Assembly (NCBI RefSeq): GCF_013391415.1
Contig: NZ_JACAXB010000033.1
Location: 143,133-207,132, forward strand
Direction: 5' to 3'
DNA: 64,000 nt
Source: Aquitalea sp. LB_tupeE
GTDB lineage: Bacteria; Pseudomonadota; Gammaproteobacteria; Burkholderiales; Chromobacteriaceae
Position numbers and translations under genes: made by a program. The notes beneath the pieces were generated by a model. The model searched no databases and was not told where the DNA came from. It worked only from the letters and a program-made list of their open reading frames with translations. This document shows, in pieces, positions 54,330-63,978 of the stretch. Each line of letters begins with the position of its first letter. Positions within the stretch are counted from its first letter, which is position 1.

Positions 54330-54356
54330 GAAGGGCTTTGCCTGGCAAGGCCCTTC
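54330..54356. terminator. Stem-loop after the CMD gene
   Basis: GAAGGGCTTTGCC and GGCAAGGCCCTTC pair almost perfectly over 13 positions. No T-run follows, so it is a weak terminator or an RNA-stabilising hairpin. Confidence 0.5.
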
Positions 54357-54487
54357 TCACACCAGCGCCCGCGCAATGATCGCCGGGCTATCCTCCGTCA
54401 CATGAAGCGCAGCGCACGGTGACGCATCCAGCCCCTCCATCCAGGACATATACACTCAACCCATGACCTCAGCATGCCAAATGGCAT

Positions 54488-54502
54488 AATGTGCTGCACA
54501 TT
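54488..54502. promoter_or_regulatory. Palindrome upstream of the cas operon
   Basis: AATGTG-CTG-CACATT, a perfect 6+6 inverted repeat overlapping a possible -10 (CATAAT, 54485-54490) 30 bases before cas1. A candidate operator for control of the cas genes. Confidence 0.4.
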
Positions 54503-54531
54503 GTCTTTATCCTGTGAAGCGAGGCGTCGTC

Positions 54532-55509
54532 ATGGATGACATTTCACCGTCCGACCTCAAAACCATCCTGCACTCGAAACGCGCTCATCTGTATTACCTG
54601 GAACACTGCCGTGTGCTGGTAAATGGTGGCCGGCTGGAATACGTGACCGAGCAAGGCAAACAGTCGCTGTACTGGAATATTCCCATTGCCAACACCACCA
54701 CCTTGCTACTGGGTACCGGCACCTCCATCACCCAGGCTGCCATGCGCGAACTGGCCAAGGCGGGCGTGATGGTGGGCTTCTGCGGCGGTGGCGGCACGCC
54801 GCTGTTTACTGCCGGGGAGCGCGAACTGGAAATCGCCTGGCAATCACCGCAATCCGAATACCGGCCAACCGAATACTTGCAGTACTGGGTGGGCTTCTGG
54901 TTTGACGAACCCAAACGGCTGGCTGCCGCCAAACAGCTGCAACAGGCCAGGCTGAAACGCATCCACCAGCAATGGACGGGCAACCGTCAGCTGCGCGAAG
55001 CCGGTTTTGTCATTGATGAAAACCACCTGAGCGAGGCCCTGCAAGCCTCGGCACAAGCCATCACCCATGCGATGGACCACACCGGCCTGCTGACAGAAGA
55101 AGCCCGCCTGTCCAAACTGCTGTTCCGCCTGGCCGCACAAGCCGCCAGCTATGGCGACTTCACCCGTGCCAAACGCGGCAGTGGCAGCGACCCGGCCAAC
55201 CGTTTTCTCGACCATGGCAATTATCTGGCCTATGGCCTGGGTGCCACCGCCACCTGGGTGCTGGGCTTGCCGCATGGCCTGGCCATCCTGCATGGCAAAA
55301 CCCGTCGTGGCGGCCTGGTGTTTGACGCGGCAGATCTGGTCAAGGACGCCATCATCCTGCCGCAGGCCTTTGTCAGCGCCATGCGTGGCGATGATGAACA
55401 AACCTTTCGCCAATGCTGTATCGAACAGCTACTGCGTAGCGAGGCACTGGATTTCATGATGGATCAACTGAAAACCATTGCCGAAACACAAGGCCGCGCC
55501 AGCACATGA
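54532..55509 (+). CDS. cas1: CRISPR-associated endonuclease Cas1, type I-F
   Basis: A 325-residue integrase that, with the Cas2 part of Cas2-3, inserts new spacers at the leader end of the array. Its opening MDDISPSDLKTILHSKRAHLYYLEHCRV and NTTTLLLGTGTSITQAAMRELAKAGVMVGFCGGGGTPLF are distinctive for the I-F branch. The ATG at 54532 is preceded by GAGG at a good distance. It overlaps cas2-3 by 4 bases. Confidence 0.97.
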   Translation: MDDISPSDLKTILHSKRAHLYYLEHCRVLVNGGRLEYVTEQGKQSLYWNIPIANTTTLLLGTGTSITQAAMRELAKAGVMVGFCGGGGTPLFTAGERELEIAWQSPQSEYRPTEYLQYWVGFWFDEPKRLAAAKQLQQARLKRIHQQWTGNRQLREAGFVIDENHLSEALQASAQAITHAMDHTGLLTEEARLSKLLFRLAAQAASYGDFTRAKRGSGSDPANRFLDHGNYLAYGLGATATWVLGLPHGLAILHGKTRRGGLVFDAADLVKDAIILPQAFVSAMRGDDEQTFRQCCIEQLLRSEALDFMMDQLKTIAETQGRAST

Positions 55510-58500
55510 ATATCCTGCTGATTTCCCAATGTGACAAACGCGCGCTGACCGAAACTCGCCGCATCCTGGACCAGTTTGCCGAACGCAAGGGCGAGCGCAG
55601 CTGGCAAACCCCCATCACCCAGGCCGGGCTGGACACCTTGCACCGCTTGCTGCGCAAAACGGCGCGCAAGAATACCGCCGTGGCCTGCCATTGGCTGCGT
55701 GGCCGCGACCACGCCGAATTGCTGTGGATTGTGGGTGATGCCCGTCGCTTCAATGCCCAAGGCAACACCCCCACCAACACTACACAGCATGATGTACTGC
55801 GCAGCCAGGACGAAAACGATTGGCTCAGTGGCGAGGACATCCGGCTGCTGGCCGGGCTGGCAGCGTTGTTGCACGACCTGGGCAAAGCCTGTCAGGCCTT
55901 TCAGCAACGGCTGCGCAGTGACAAGCCTCAGCCCGCCAATCTCTACCGGCATGAATGGGTGTCCTTGCGCCTGCTGCAGGGTTTTGTCGGCAGAGACGAC
56001 GACGCAGGCTGGCTGGCACGCCTGCAAGACCCTGCACAGATGACAACAGCCGTCTGGAAAGACTGCTTGCAACAAGCCGGATTGCGCGATGGCCTTGACC
56101 CAGGTGCTACAGACAAGAAACCGTTTCAAGCGGGCGCATTACCACCGCTGGCAGCGGCCATTGCCTGGCTGGTACTCAGCCACCACCGCCTGCCGCTGAC
56201 CGACACCGAGCCCATTACCGCCAGCCAGCTAAGCACTGGTCTGCAGGCGATGGACCACGACTGGAACCATCCTTGCGGTCCGGTTACCCAAGCCGAAGCC
56301 GCGCCGTATTGGCAGTTTCCCCATGGACTGCCCTGTGACGACAGCACATGGTGTGCACGGGTGGCCAAACTGGCCGGGCAGCTGGCTGCCAGAGTAACTG
56401 GCACCATCTGGCTGGACCAGGTGTACCCGCTGCACTTGGCACGCCTCACCCTGATGCTGGCCGACCACCATTTTTCCAGCCAAACCGTCAAACAAAGCTG
56501 GCAGAGCGGGCAGGAAAAAAAGATTGCCTTTGCCAACACCCTGCGCCGCGACCCATCCTTACCCGCCGGAACCAGCCGCCGCTTCAACCAGACCCTGCCG
56601 GAACACCTGACCGGCGTGGCCCGCCATGCCTTGCATGCCGCCGCAGCCTTACCCGACCTCGCACGCGCCCTGCCCGCGCTGGGACGCTGCCGGGCCTTGC
56701 AAAAGCGCAGCACCGATACACGCTTTGCCTGGCAAAACAAAGCCCATGACCTGGCCAGCAGCCTGCGCGAGCGCGCGGCCAGCCAAGGCGCATTCATCGT
56801 CAACTTGGCCTCCACCTGCTGCGGCAAAACACTGGGCAATGCCCGCATCATGTACGCGCTGGCCACGCCTGGCCGCGGCATGCGCTGTGCCTTTGCACTG
56901 GGTTTACGCACGCTCACCTTGCAAACCGGCCAGGCCTTCCGCGAACGACTGCAACTGGGCAGCGATCAACTGGCCATCCGCGTTGGCGGCAGCGCCAGCC
57001 GTGAATTATTTGAACAGCAAGCGAGGCAGGCAGAAGCCAATGGCTCGGCTTCGGCCCAAGCCCTGCTGGATGAAGAAAGCCCGGTGCTGTTTGATGGCCA
57101 GGCCGATCACCCGTTATTACAGCAGCTCAGCCACGACCCGCAATTCAACGCCCTGCTGGCCGCTCCGGTATTGGTGTGCACCATCGACCACCTTACCCCG
57201 GCCACCGAAGCCACCCGTGGCGGGCGACAAATCGCCCCCATGCTGCGGCTGATGAGCTCCGACCTGGTACTGGACGAACCGGATGATTTTTCGGTGGAAG
57301 ACCTGCCTGCGCTCACCCGGCTGGTTTACTGGGCCGGCCTGCTGGGCAGCCGGGTGCTGCTGTCCTCCGCCACCCTGCCCCCGGCCCTGGTGCAATGCCT
57401 GTTTGATGCCTATCTGGCCGGACGCCGCCAGTATCAGCAACACCGAGGCCAGCCCGGCCAGCTGCTGAATATTTGCTGCCTGTGGGTGGATGAGCAAAGC
57501 TGCCACGCCACAGACTGCCCGGACAGCGCCAGTTTTGCAGCAAGTCATCAGCAGTTTGCTGCCAACCGTGCCAATTGGCTGGCAGGCCAAGCGGTACGAC
57601 GCCGCGCAGCGCTTTTGCCGCTGACCGGTATTCCGCGTCAGCACTGCGACATGGCCGCGCCCCTGGCCAGCCTGCTCGGGCAACACGCGCTGCAATTACA
57701 CCGCCATAACCACGATACCGACCCCGGCAGCGGCAAGCGGGTCAGCATCGGGCTGATTCGTCTGGCGCACCTGGACGACATCATCCCGCTGGCGCAGGCC
57801 CTGTTCCGGCAGAACGCCCCCGCTGACGTGCAGCTGCATCTTTGCGTCTACCACGCGCAATACCCCCTGCTGCTGCGCTCCGCCATTGAACGCCAGCTGG
57901 ACGCCGCCCTCACCCGGCACGACCCGCAAGCACTGTTCAGCCTGCCGGACATTCGCCGCCGACTGGATGGCAGCCCGGCGACCGACCACGTATTCATCGT
58001 GCTGTCCTCCCCGGTCAGCGAAGTAGGCCGCGACCACTGCTACAACTGGGCGATTGCCGAACCCTCCTCCATGCGCTCGCTCATCCAGCTGGCAGGCCGG
58101 GTACGCCGCCACTGGCCACAGCCGTGGAGCGTATGCAATCTGCTGATATTGCAATACAACCTGGCCGCCTGGCAGGGAAAGAAACCAGCCTATTGTCGCC
58201 CCGGCTTTGAAAACCAGGACTTCCCCCTGGATGAAACCGACCTGGGCATTTTGCTGCGCGCCGACGAATACCAGCACCTGGACTCCCGCCCACGCCTGCT
58301 GGCACGCCCGGAGGCAGAGCAGCGCCCGCGCGGCAGCCTGATAGACCTGGAACACCACCGCCTGCAAGTCGACCTCAACCAGACTCACAAACCGGGGATA
58401 CGCCGCAACAGCACTGGCGAAGCAAAACTCTGCGCCGCCACCTGCTGGCAATGGCCGCACGCCATGCTGCATGCCGCCCTGCAACGCAAGCAGCCCTTCC

Positions 58501-58868
58501 GTATGAGCCATGGCGACGAATGGGAACTGGCATTGCTACCGGATGAAGACAGCGCCAGTGGCCTCAGCCTGTTGCGCCTGGAACAATGCCAGCAGCGCGG
58601 CCAGATCGACTGGCTGAAAAGCGATCACCTGCTACACCACCTTGCCGATAGCACCCTGCTGGGCGGCACCGGCATCCGCCCCTGGGGCAGCCGTCATTAT
58701 CTGGCTGAGCTGGAACAACTGGCCAACGCGCTGGACATGTCGCAGGAAGACTGCGCACGCCGCTACGGCAGGCTGCGTGCGCGTGTGAATAAAGAGGGCA
58801 ATCAGCAGTGGCTGTTTCATCCAGCACTGGGGTTTGGCCGTTTACGCTCAGCAGATTCGGATAGTTAG
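55506..58868 (+). CDS. cas3: Cas2-Cas3 fusion (helicase-nuclease), type I-F
   Basis: A 1120-residue fusion. An N-terminal Cas2 domain (about 1-95) is followed by an HD nuclease (HDLGKA, His123/Asp124) and an SF2 helicase. Walker A reads STCCGKT (residues 436-442), where I-F relatives usually have a glycine in place of the first cysteine. Walker B is DEPD (590-593), motif III is SSATL, and motif VI is QLAGRVRR (861-868). It degrades target DNA after Cascade binding and helps Cas1 in spacer capture. Confidence 0.95.
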   Translation: MNILLISQCDKRALTETRRILDQFAERKGERSWQTPITQAGLDTLHRLLRKTARKNTAVACHWLRGRDHAELLWIVGDARRFNAQGNTPTNTTQHDVLRSQDENDWLSGEDIRLLAGLAALLHDLGKACQAFQQRLRSDKPQPANLYRHEWVSLRLLQGFVGRDDDAGWLARLQDPAQMTTAVWKDCLQQAGLRDGLDPGATDKKPFQAGALPPLAAAIAWLVLSHHRLPLTDTEPITASQLSTGLQAMDHDWNHPCGPVTQAEAAPYWQFPHGLPCDDSTWCARVAKLAGQLAARVTGTIWLDQVYPLHLARLTLMLADHHFSSQTVKQSWQSGQEKKIAFANTLRRDPSLPAGTSRRFNQTLPEHLTGVARHALHAAAALPDLARALPALGRCRALQKRSTDTRFAWQNKAHDLASSLRERAASQGAFIVNLASTCCGKTLGNARIMYALATPGRGMRCAFALGLRTLTLQTGQAFRERLQLGSDQLAIRVGGSASRELFEQQARQAEANGSASAQALLDEESPVLFDGQADHPLLQQLSHDPQFNALLAAPVLVCTIDHLTPATEATRGGRQIAPMLRLMSSDLVLDEPDDFSVEDLPALTRLVYWAGLLGSRVLLSSATLPPALVQCLFDAYLAGRRQYQQHRGQPGQLLNICCLWVDEQSCHATDCPDSASFAASHQQFAANRANWLAGQAVRRRAALLPLTGIPRQHCDMAAPLASLLGQHALQLHRHNHDTDPGSGKRVSIGLIRLAHLDDIIPLAQALFRQNAPADVQLHLCVYHAQYPLLLRSAIERQLDAALTRHDPQALFSLPDIRRRLDGSPATDHVFIVLSSPVSEVGRDHCYNWAIAEPSSMRSLIQLAGRVRRHWPQPWSVCNLLILQYNLAAWQGKKPAYCRPGFENQDFPLDETDLGILLRADEYQHLDSRPRLLARPEAEQRPRGSLIDLEHHRLQVDLNQTHKPGIRRNSTGEAKLCAATCWQWPHAMLHAALQRKQPFRMSHGDEWELALLPDEDSASGLSLLRLEQCQQRGQIDWLKSDHLLHHLADSTLLGGTGIRPWGSRHYLAELEQLANALDMSQEDCARRYGRLRARVNKEGNQQWLFHPALGFGRLRSADSDS

Positions 58869-59022
58869 CAGGCTAGCTGTGGCATTAATCCACATCAAAT
58901 CCTGTCTTCATACAGACCTATCCCGCTTGAGAACATGTCATTCGAGTGATAGCTTCAACCCGCAATGCCAAAGACATCACCAGCAATACAGGCTTATCCG
59001 TCATAACCAACAGGTGGAGGAT
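58869..59022 (+). promoter_or_regulatory. Gap between cas3 and csy1 with a possible internal promoter
   Basis: 154 bases without a gene, separating the adaptation/nuclease genes from the Cascade genes. TTGAGA (58927-58932) and TAGCTT (58950-58955) at 17-base spacing could be a weak promoter for csy1-csy4. Confidence 0.3.
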
Positions 59023-60360
59023 ATGGAGCAAGCAACCCCGCGTAGTCTGGCCTTACAGCAATTGATTGCTGCATTTATTGCTAGCCGTCTTAACGACAAG
59101 CTGGACAAACTCTCCCCCGACGACCCCAAACGCAGCGAACTCACCGCACAATACCAGCCCCACAGCTGGCTGGCCGATGCCGCCCGTCGCGTGTCCCAGC
59201 TGCAACTGGTGACCCACCCGCAAAAAGCCACCCATCCGGACGCGCGTGGTAGCAGCCTGCATGCCCCGCCAGACAGCCTGCCGCAACGCCAGGAAATCGG
59301 CACCCATTGCCTGAGTGACTTTGCCAGTGACGTGGTGGGCAATGCCGCCGCGCTGGATGTCTATAAATTTCTCAAGCTGGAATACCAGGGCCAAACGCTG
59401 TTGCAGATGCAGCAAGCAGACGATGCCGATCTGTTGCAAGCCCTGCATCACGACAGCACCGTCGCCAGCCAGTGGCGTGCAGCCTTTTGCAGCATTACCG
59501 AAGCAGCTGGCGGCCCGGCCTCCCACACGCTGGCCAAACAAATCTACTGGCCGGTGTCACCAGACGACTTTCCAGCCGACGCCACTGACGACAGCCATTA
59601 CCACCTGCTGTCCATCCTCAACTCCAGCGCGCTCAGCCATTGGCTGTATGGCCGCATTCAGGAACACCGCTTTGGCGATGCAGCCAAGGCGGCACGACAG
59701 GCACGGCGCGACGGCAACCACCATCCGCATGGCTACCACGACTACCCGCAACTGGCAGAAGAGAAAAAAGGCGGCACCAAGCCGCAAAACATCTCGCAGC
59801 TCAATAGCGAACGCCGTGGCAGCAACTACCTGCTGGCCAGCCTGCCACCACAATGGGACAGCAGCGAAACCCAGCCGCTTTACCATCTGGACAACGCCTT
59901 CCGGCGCTTTGGCCAGCGCAAGGCCGTGCGCAGCCTGCTACGCGAGTTTGGCCAGTTCCTGGGCAAGCTCAAGCCGGAACACAACACCATTCACATCAGG
60001 CAGCGGCGGGAAAACTACCTGGCCGAGCTGTTTGGCGAGCTATTGCAATTTGGTGCCGCCTACAGCAACAGCCTGCCCCCCGGCTGGACTGACCACCCCG
60101 ACTGCAAGCTTCCCCTGAACCAGCAATGCTGGCTGGACCCCTACCGCGCCGAGCAGGATGCGGACTTCAATCTGCAATTCCAATGGCAGGACTGGCCACA
60201 ACAGCTGGCCGAAGGCTTTGCCCTGTGGCTGAACAGCCGCCTGGAAGGCAAAAACCTGCACCTGGCCGAAGCAGAATTCGACTTCTGGCGCCGCCAGCTT
60301 GCCCAGGACGCTGGCTGGCAAAGCCAGCTGGACCGCCTGCAACAAGGAGCACCGGCATGA
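59023..60360 (+). CDS. csy1: Type I-F Cascade large subunit Csy1 (Cas8f)
   Basis: A 445-residue Cas8f that recognises the GG PAM and caps the 5' end of the crRNA with Csy2. Recognisable stretches are LASLPPQWDSSETQPLYHLDNAFRRFGQRKAVRSLLREF and LDPYRAEQDADFNLQFQWQDWPQQLAEGFALWLN. The ATG at 59023 follows GGTGGAGGAT. Its stop overlaps the csy2 start by 4 bases. Confidence 0.95.
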   Translation: MEQATPRSLALQQLIAAFIASRLNDKLDKLSPDDPKRSELTAQYQPHSWLADAARRVSQLQLVTHPQKATHPDARGSSLHAPPDSLPQRQEIGTHCLSDFASDVVGNAAALDVYKFLKLEYQGQTLLQMQQADDADLLQALHHDSTVASQWRAAFCSITEAAGGPASHTLAKQIYWPVSPDDFPADATDDSHYHLLSILNSSALSHWLYGRIQEHRFGDAAKAARQARRDGNHHPHGYHDYPQLAEEKKGGTKPQNISQLNSERRGSNYLLASLPPQWDSSETQPLYHLDNAFRRFGQRKAVRSLLREFGQFLGKLKPEHNTIHIRQRRENYLAELFGELLQFGAAYSNSLPPGWTDHPDCKLPLNQQCWLDPYRAEQDADFNLQFQWQDWPQQLAEGFALWLNSRLEGKNLHLAEAEFDFWRRQLAQDAGWQSQLDRLQQGAPA

Positions 60361-61346
60361 CGCAAACCCGCCTGCCCGACATCAACGCCCTGCTGCACAT
60401 TCCGCACCTGCGCGTGCAAAACGCCAACGCCATCAGCGGGCCGCACAGCTGGGGCCACCCCGGCCCCACCGCCTTCACCGGCCTGATGACCGCGTTGCGG
60501 CGCAAACTGGGGCCGGAACTGGACCTGGACATGATTGGCGTGGGCATCATCAACCACCACTATCAGGCCCAAACCAATGGCGATTACACCCAGCGTTTCA
60601 ACCTCAGCCGCAACCCGCTGAGCAAAGACGGCAGCACCGCCGCCATTGTGGAAGAAGGCCGCATTCACCTGGAGCTGTCTCTGGTATTCGGCCTGGCACT
60701 GGGAGACACCCTCAGCAGCGCCAGCCAGCCCACGCTGGACCAACTGGCTGGCACCATCCAGCAGTGCCTGCACACCTTGCGCGTGGCGGGCGGCAGCATC
60801 CTGCCCGGCCATGGCCGCTGGCAGCCCTGGCTCACCCATCTGCCAGAAAATACTGAAGATCAACAACGCCAGTTCCGCCAACTGCGCCGCTGGCTGATGC
60901 CCGGCTATGCACTGGTAGCCCGCGACGACCTGCTGCCGCCCCAGCCGCCATCCGCCCAGGTCGCCGACAACAGCCGACTGGACGCCTGGCTGGACCAATG
61001 CCGCCTGAATCATTACCCGGTAGCCGATGAGCAGGGCCAGATAAGCTGGCAACACTCACGCCAACAAGGCCACGGCTGGATTGTGCCGCTGCCAGTGGGC
61101 TACGGAGCCCTGTCACCACTGTACCCGCCCGGCAGCGTAGCCCATTGCCGTGACGAAACCACCCCGGTGTGTTTTGTCGAAAGCCTGTATGCGCTGGGCG
61201 AATGGCTCAGCCCGCACCGCCTCACCGACTACCGACAACTGCTGTGGTACCCCGGCCATGACGCCAGCAACGGCGTATACCGCTGCCACAACGACTACCC
61301 CGCCACCCGTCCTACCGCACCCGCCATTTTGGGAGAACCCGCATGA
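60357..61346 (+). CDS. csy2: Type I-F Cascade subunit Csy2 (Cas5f)
   Basis: A 329-residue Cas5f, partner of Csy1 at the crRNA 5' handle. The N-terminal [40 protein letters not shown] is typical. Overlaps both neighbours by 4 bases, giving translational coupling of the Cascade genes. Confidence 0.95.
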   Translation: MTQTRLPDINALLHIPHLRVQNANAISGPHSWGHPGPTAFTGLMTALRRKLGPELDLDMIGVGIINHHYQAQTNGDYTQRFNLSRNPLSKDGSTAAIVEEGRIHLELSLVFGLALGDTLSSASQPTLDQLAGTIQQCLHTLRVAGGSILPGHGRWQPWLTHLPENTEDQQRQFRQLRRWLMPGYALVARDDLLPPQPPSAQVADNSRLDAWLDQCRLNHYPVADEQGQISWQHSRQQGHGWIVPLPVGYGALSPLYPPGSVAHCRDETTPVCFVESLYALGEWLSPHRLTDYRQLLWYPGHDASNGVYRCHNDYPATRPTAPAILGEPA

Positions 61347-62365
61347 GCAAACTGGAAAACGCCTCCGTCCTCGCTTTCGAACGCAAACTGGACCCGTCCG
61401 ATGCCCTGTTTTATGCCGGACCATGGGAAGAACGCGCAGCAAGCCAGCGCTGGCCCCATGTGGAAGTACGGGAAAAATCGGTACGCGGCACCATCTCCAA
61501 CCACCTGAAAACCAAGGATCAGGACCCGCTCAAGCTGGATGCCATGATCGAAAACCCCAATCTGCAAACCGTGGACGTGGCCACCCTGCCCCACAATGCC
61601 GACACCCTGAAAGTCAGCTTCACCCTGCGCGTGCTGGCTGGCGTGGGCGAACCGTCGGCCTGCAACAAGGCCGACTACCGCAGCAAGCTGCTGCAAACCA
61701 TAGATGGCTACCGTCAGGAACACGGCTTTGGCGAACTGGCTCGCCGTTACGCCACCAACCTGGCCAATGGCCGCTTTTTGTGGCGCAACCGCGTAGGGGC
61801 CGAGCAAGTGGCAATCCACATTGCCCAATGGCAAGACGGCAAGGCCGTGCGTCACTGGCAATTTGACGCCCTTGCCCTCAGCCTGCGCAGCCTGGAGCGT
61901 AATGAACAAGTCGACAGCCTGGGGGCCTTGATTGCCGAAGGGCTGGCCGGCAGCCAGCACGTACTGCTGCACATCGACGCCTATGTGCGCAGCGGCAACG
62001 GCCAGGAAGTATTCCCCAGCCAGGAATTAATTCTGGACCGTGGCCGTGGTGACAAAAGCAAAACCCTCTACCTGGTGCAACAAGGTGATGCCCGCATCGC
62101 CGCCATCCATTCACAGAAAATCGGCAACGCGCTACGTACCATCGACACCTGGTATCCGGAAGCAGCTGACAACGGTCCCATTGCCATCGAACCCTACGGC
62201 TCCGTCACCACCCAGGGCAAAGCCTACCGCCAGCCCAAGCAAAAACAGGACTTCTACACCCTGCTGGACAACTGGGTGCTGAAAGACAGCAAACCGGACA
62301 CCGAGCAACAGCACTTTGTCATCGCCACCCTGATTCGTGGCGGCGTGTTTGGTGAGGCCGGCTGA
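61343..62365 (+). CDS. csy3: Type I-F Cascade backbone Csy3 (Cas7f)
   Basis: A 340-residue Cas7f; several copies form the helical backbone along the spacer part of the crRNA. The opening [23 protein letters not shown] and the C-terminal [11 protein letters not shown] are characteristic. Its stop overlaps the cas6f start by one base (TGATG). Confidence 0.96.
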   Translation: MSKLENASVLAFERKLDPSDALFYAGPWEERAASQRWPHVEVREKSVRGTISNHLKTKDQDPLKLDAMIENPNLQTVDVATLPHNADTLKVSFTLRVLAGVGEPSACNKADYRSKLLQTIDGYRQEHGFGELARRYATNLANGRFLWRNRVGAEQVAIHIAQWQDGKAVRHWQFDALALSLRSLERNEQVDSLGALIAEGLAGSQHVLLHIDAYVRSGNGQEVFPSQELILDRGRGDKSKTLYLVQQGDARIAAIHSQKIGNALRTIDTWYPEAADNGPIAIEPYGSVTTQGKAYRQPKQKQDFYTLLDNWVLKDSKPDTEQQHFVIATLIRGGVFGEAG

Positions 62366-62949
62366 TGGACCACTACCTGGATATCCGCCTGCTGCCGGAT
62401 GCCGACTTTAGCGCTGCGGTATTGCTCAATGCCCTGTACGCCAAGCTGCACCGCGCACTGAGCGCTCAGCAACGCAGCGACATCGGCGTCAGCTTTCCCG
62501 GCTACACCACCGGCAGCCAACAAGACAACAAGCGCACGCCCCCCTGCCTGGGGCAAACCCTGCGGTTGCACGGCAGTGCCACCGCACTGGACAGCCTGAT
62601 GGCCAGCCACTGGGCCAGCGGCTTTGCCGACTACGCACTCATCGGCAACATCCGCCCCGTGCCCGCCACCACCCAGGCCATTCGCGTACAACGGCGGCAA
62701 GCCAAAAGCAACCCCGCCCGCGAACGCGCCAGGCTGATCCGTCGCTGCGGCGTAAGCGCAGCCGAAGCACTGCGCCGCCTTCCGGACAGCAAAGCCCAAC
62801 GCCTGCCGCTGCCTTTCATCACGCTGGACAGCAGCAGCACCGGCCAACGCTTCTTGCTGTTTATCCACCAGCATGCGGCAACCCAGCCAGCCAGCGGGAC
62901 ATTCAACAGCTACGGGCTAAGCAGCAACGCCACCCTGCCCAGCTGGTAA
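62365..62949 (+). CDS. cas6f: CRISPR RNA endoribonuclease Cas6f (Csy4)
   Basis: A 194-residue RNase that cuts the pre-crRNA at the 3' base of each repeat hairpin. The catalytic histidine is His29 (AKLHRAL), matching Csy4. The active-site serine region is ITLDSSSTGQRF, and the ending NSYGLSSNATLPSW is the family's C-terminus. A strong terminator follows. Confidence 0.95.
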   Translation: MDHYLDIRLLPDADFSAAVLLNALYAKLHRALSAQQRSDIGVSFPGYTTGSQQDNKRTPPCLGQTLRLHGSATALDSLMASHWASGFADYALIGNIRPVPATTQAIRVQRRQAKSNPARERARLIRRCGVSAAEALRRLPDSKAQRLPLPFITLDSSSTGQRFLLFIHQHAATQPASGTFNSYGLSSNATLPSW

Positions 62950-62956
62950 AAGCAAA

Positions 62957-62992
62957 GGGTAGCGGCCAGGGACCGGCTGCTACCCTTTTTTT
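62957..62992 (+). terminator. Terminator between cas6f and the CRISPR leader
   Basis: GGGTAGC (62957-62963) pairs with GCTACCC (62979-62985), with further internal pairing, then seven Ts. It separates cas transcription from the array, so the array needs its own promoter. Confidence 0.85.
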
Positions 62993-63110
62993 CATACGCC
63001 AGCACGACCCTTAAAAATCAATCAGTTAGCACCAGGCGACAAAAATGGGTTTGCACCGCTAAAATAGCCCCCGGCCTTACCCGCCAAGCAAACCCACCAG
63101 ATGGCGTCTA
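62993..63110 (+). promoter_or_regulatory. CRISPR leader
   Basis: About 118 bases between the cas6f terminator and the first repeat, with A-rich stretches and a possible -10 TAAAAT at 63060-63065. Repeat orientation and the mutated far repeat both place the leader on this side. New spacers should enter at the 63110/63111 junction. Confidence 0.65.
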
Positions 63111-63978
63111 GTTCACTGCCGGATAGGCAGCTCAGAAACAAACAGTAAAAACCGGCAGTACAGTCAACCAGTTCACTGCCGGATAGGCAGCTCAGAAAAA
63201 TTTGGCCGAGGCGCTTCTTGCTGCGCACTTGTTCACTGCCGGATAGGCAGCTCAGAAATTGCAGGGTTTCTATTTGGGTCGCCATGACTCGTTCACTGCC
63301 GGATAGGCAGCTCAGAAACCAGAACAGCTCGTCGGCGGTCATTTGCTCAAGTTCACTGCCGGATAGGCAGCTCAGAAAACACTGAACAGGTACGCGAACA
63401 TCCTCGCCAAGTTCACTGCCGGATAGGCAGCTCAGAAAATTTGTTGAGTCGGGTCGCAACTCGCAAGCTGGTTCACTGCCGGATAGGCAGCTCAGAAAAA
63501 TTCCAATACTTTGTCTTGGGCAAGTTTGTCGTTCACTGCCGGATAGGCAGCTCAGAAAGGTCAGACAGCACGGCATCAAAGGTTGGTGCAGTTCACTGCC
63601 GGATAGGCAGCTCAGAAATGGTGCCGCGCAAGAGCAAGGTATGCCTCGACGTTCACTGCCGGATAGGCAGCTCAGAAAAAAGCCGACTATTGATCAGCAA
63701 ATGACTCAATGTTCACTGCCGGATAGGCAGCTCAGAAAGTGCGGCAAAGCGAATGGGCCTCACTCGTTATGTTCACTGCCGGATAGGCAGCTCAGAAATT
63801 TACCCACGCGCGCGGCCCGGCTCCGTTGAAGTTCACTGCCGGATAGGCAGCTCAGAAAATGGTACTTCTCTTGCGCTTGCACCTCATTGAGTTCACTGCC
63901 GGATAGGCAGCTCAGAAATTCATCCAGTTGCAGCAGGATGGTTTCGAGGTGTTCACTGCCAGATAGGCAGCTCAGAAA
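63111..63978 (+). CRISPR. Type I-F CRISPR array, 15 repeats and 14 spacers in view
   Basis: 28-base repeats start at 63111 and recur exactly every 60 bases to 63951, giving fourteen 32-base spacers. Each repeat begins GTTCACTGCC, forms the hairpin CTGCC/GGCAG (repeat positions 6-10 and 16-20), and ends CTCAGAAA, the 8-base crRNA handle left by Cas6f. The first 14 repeats are identical. The last has G to A at repeat position 11 (63961, in the loop), typical of the leader-distal end. The 22 bases after it reach the window edge, so whether the array stops there is unseen. Confidence 0.98.

Noticed and set aside
63022..63829. Open frames through the CRISPR array with repeating FLSCLSGSE or VHCRIGSSE peptides
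   Set aside because: The 60-base period is a multiple of three, so frames stay open through repeats and spacers. This is the array, not protein.
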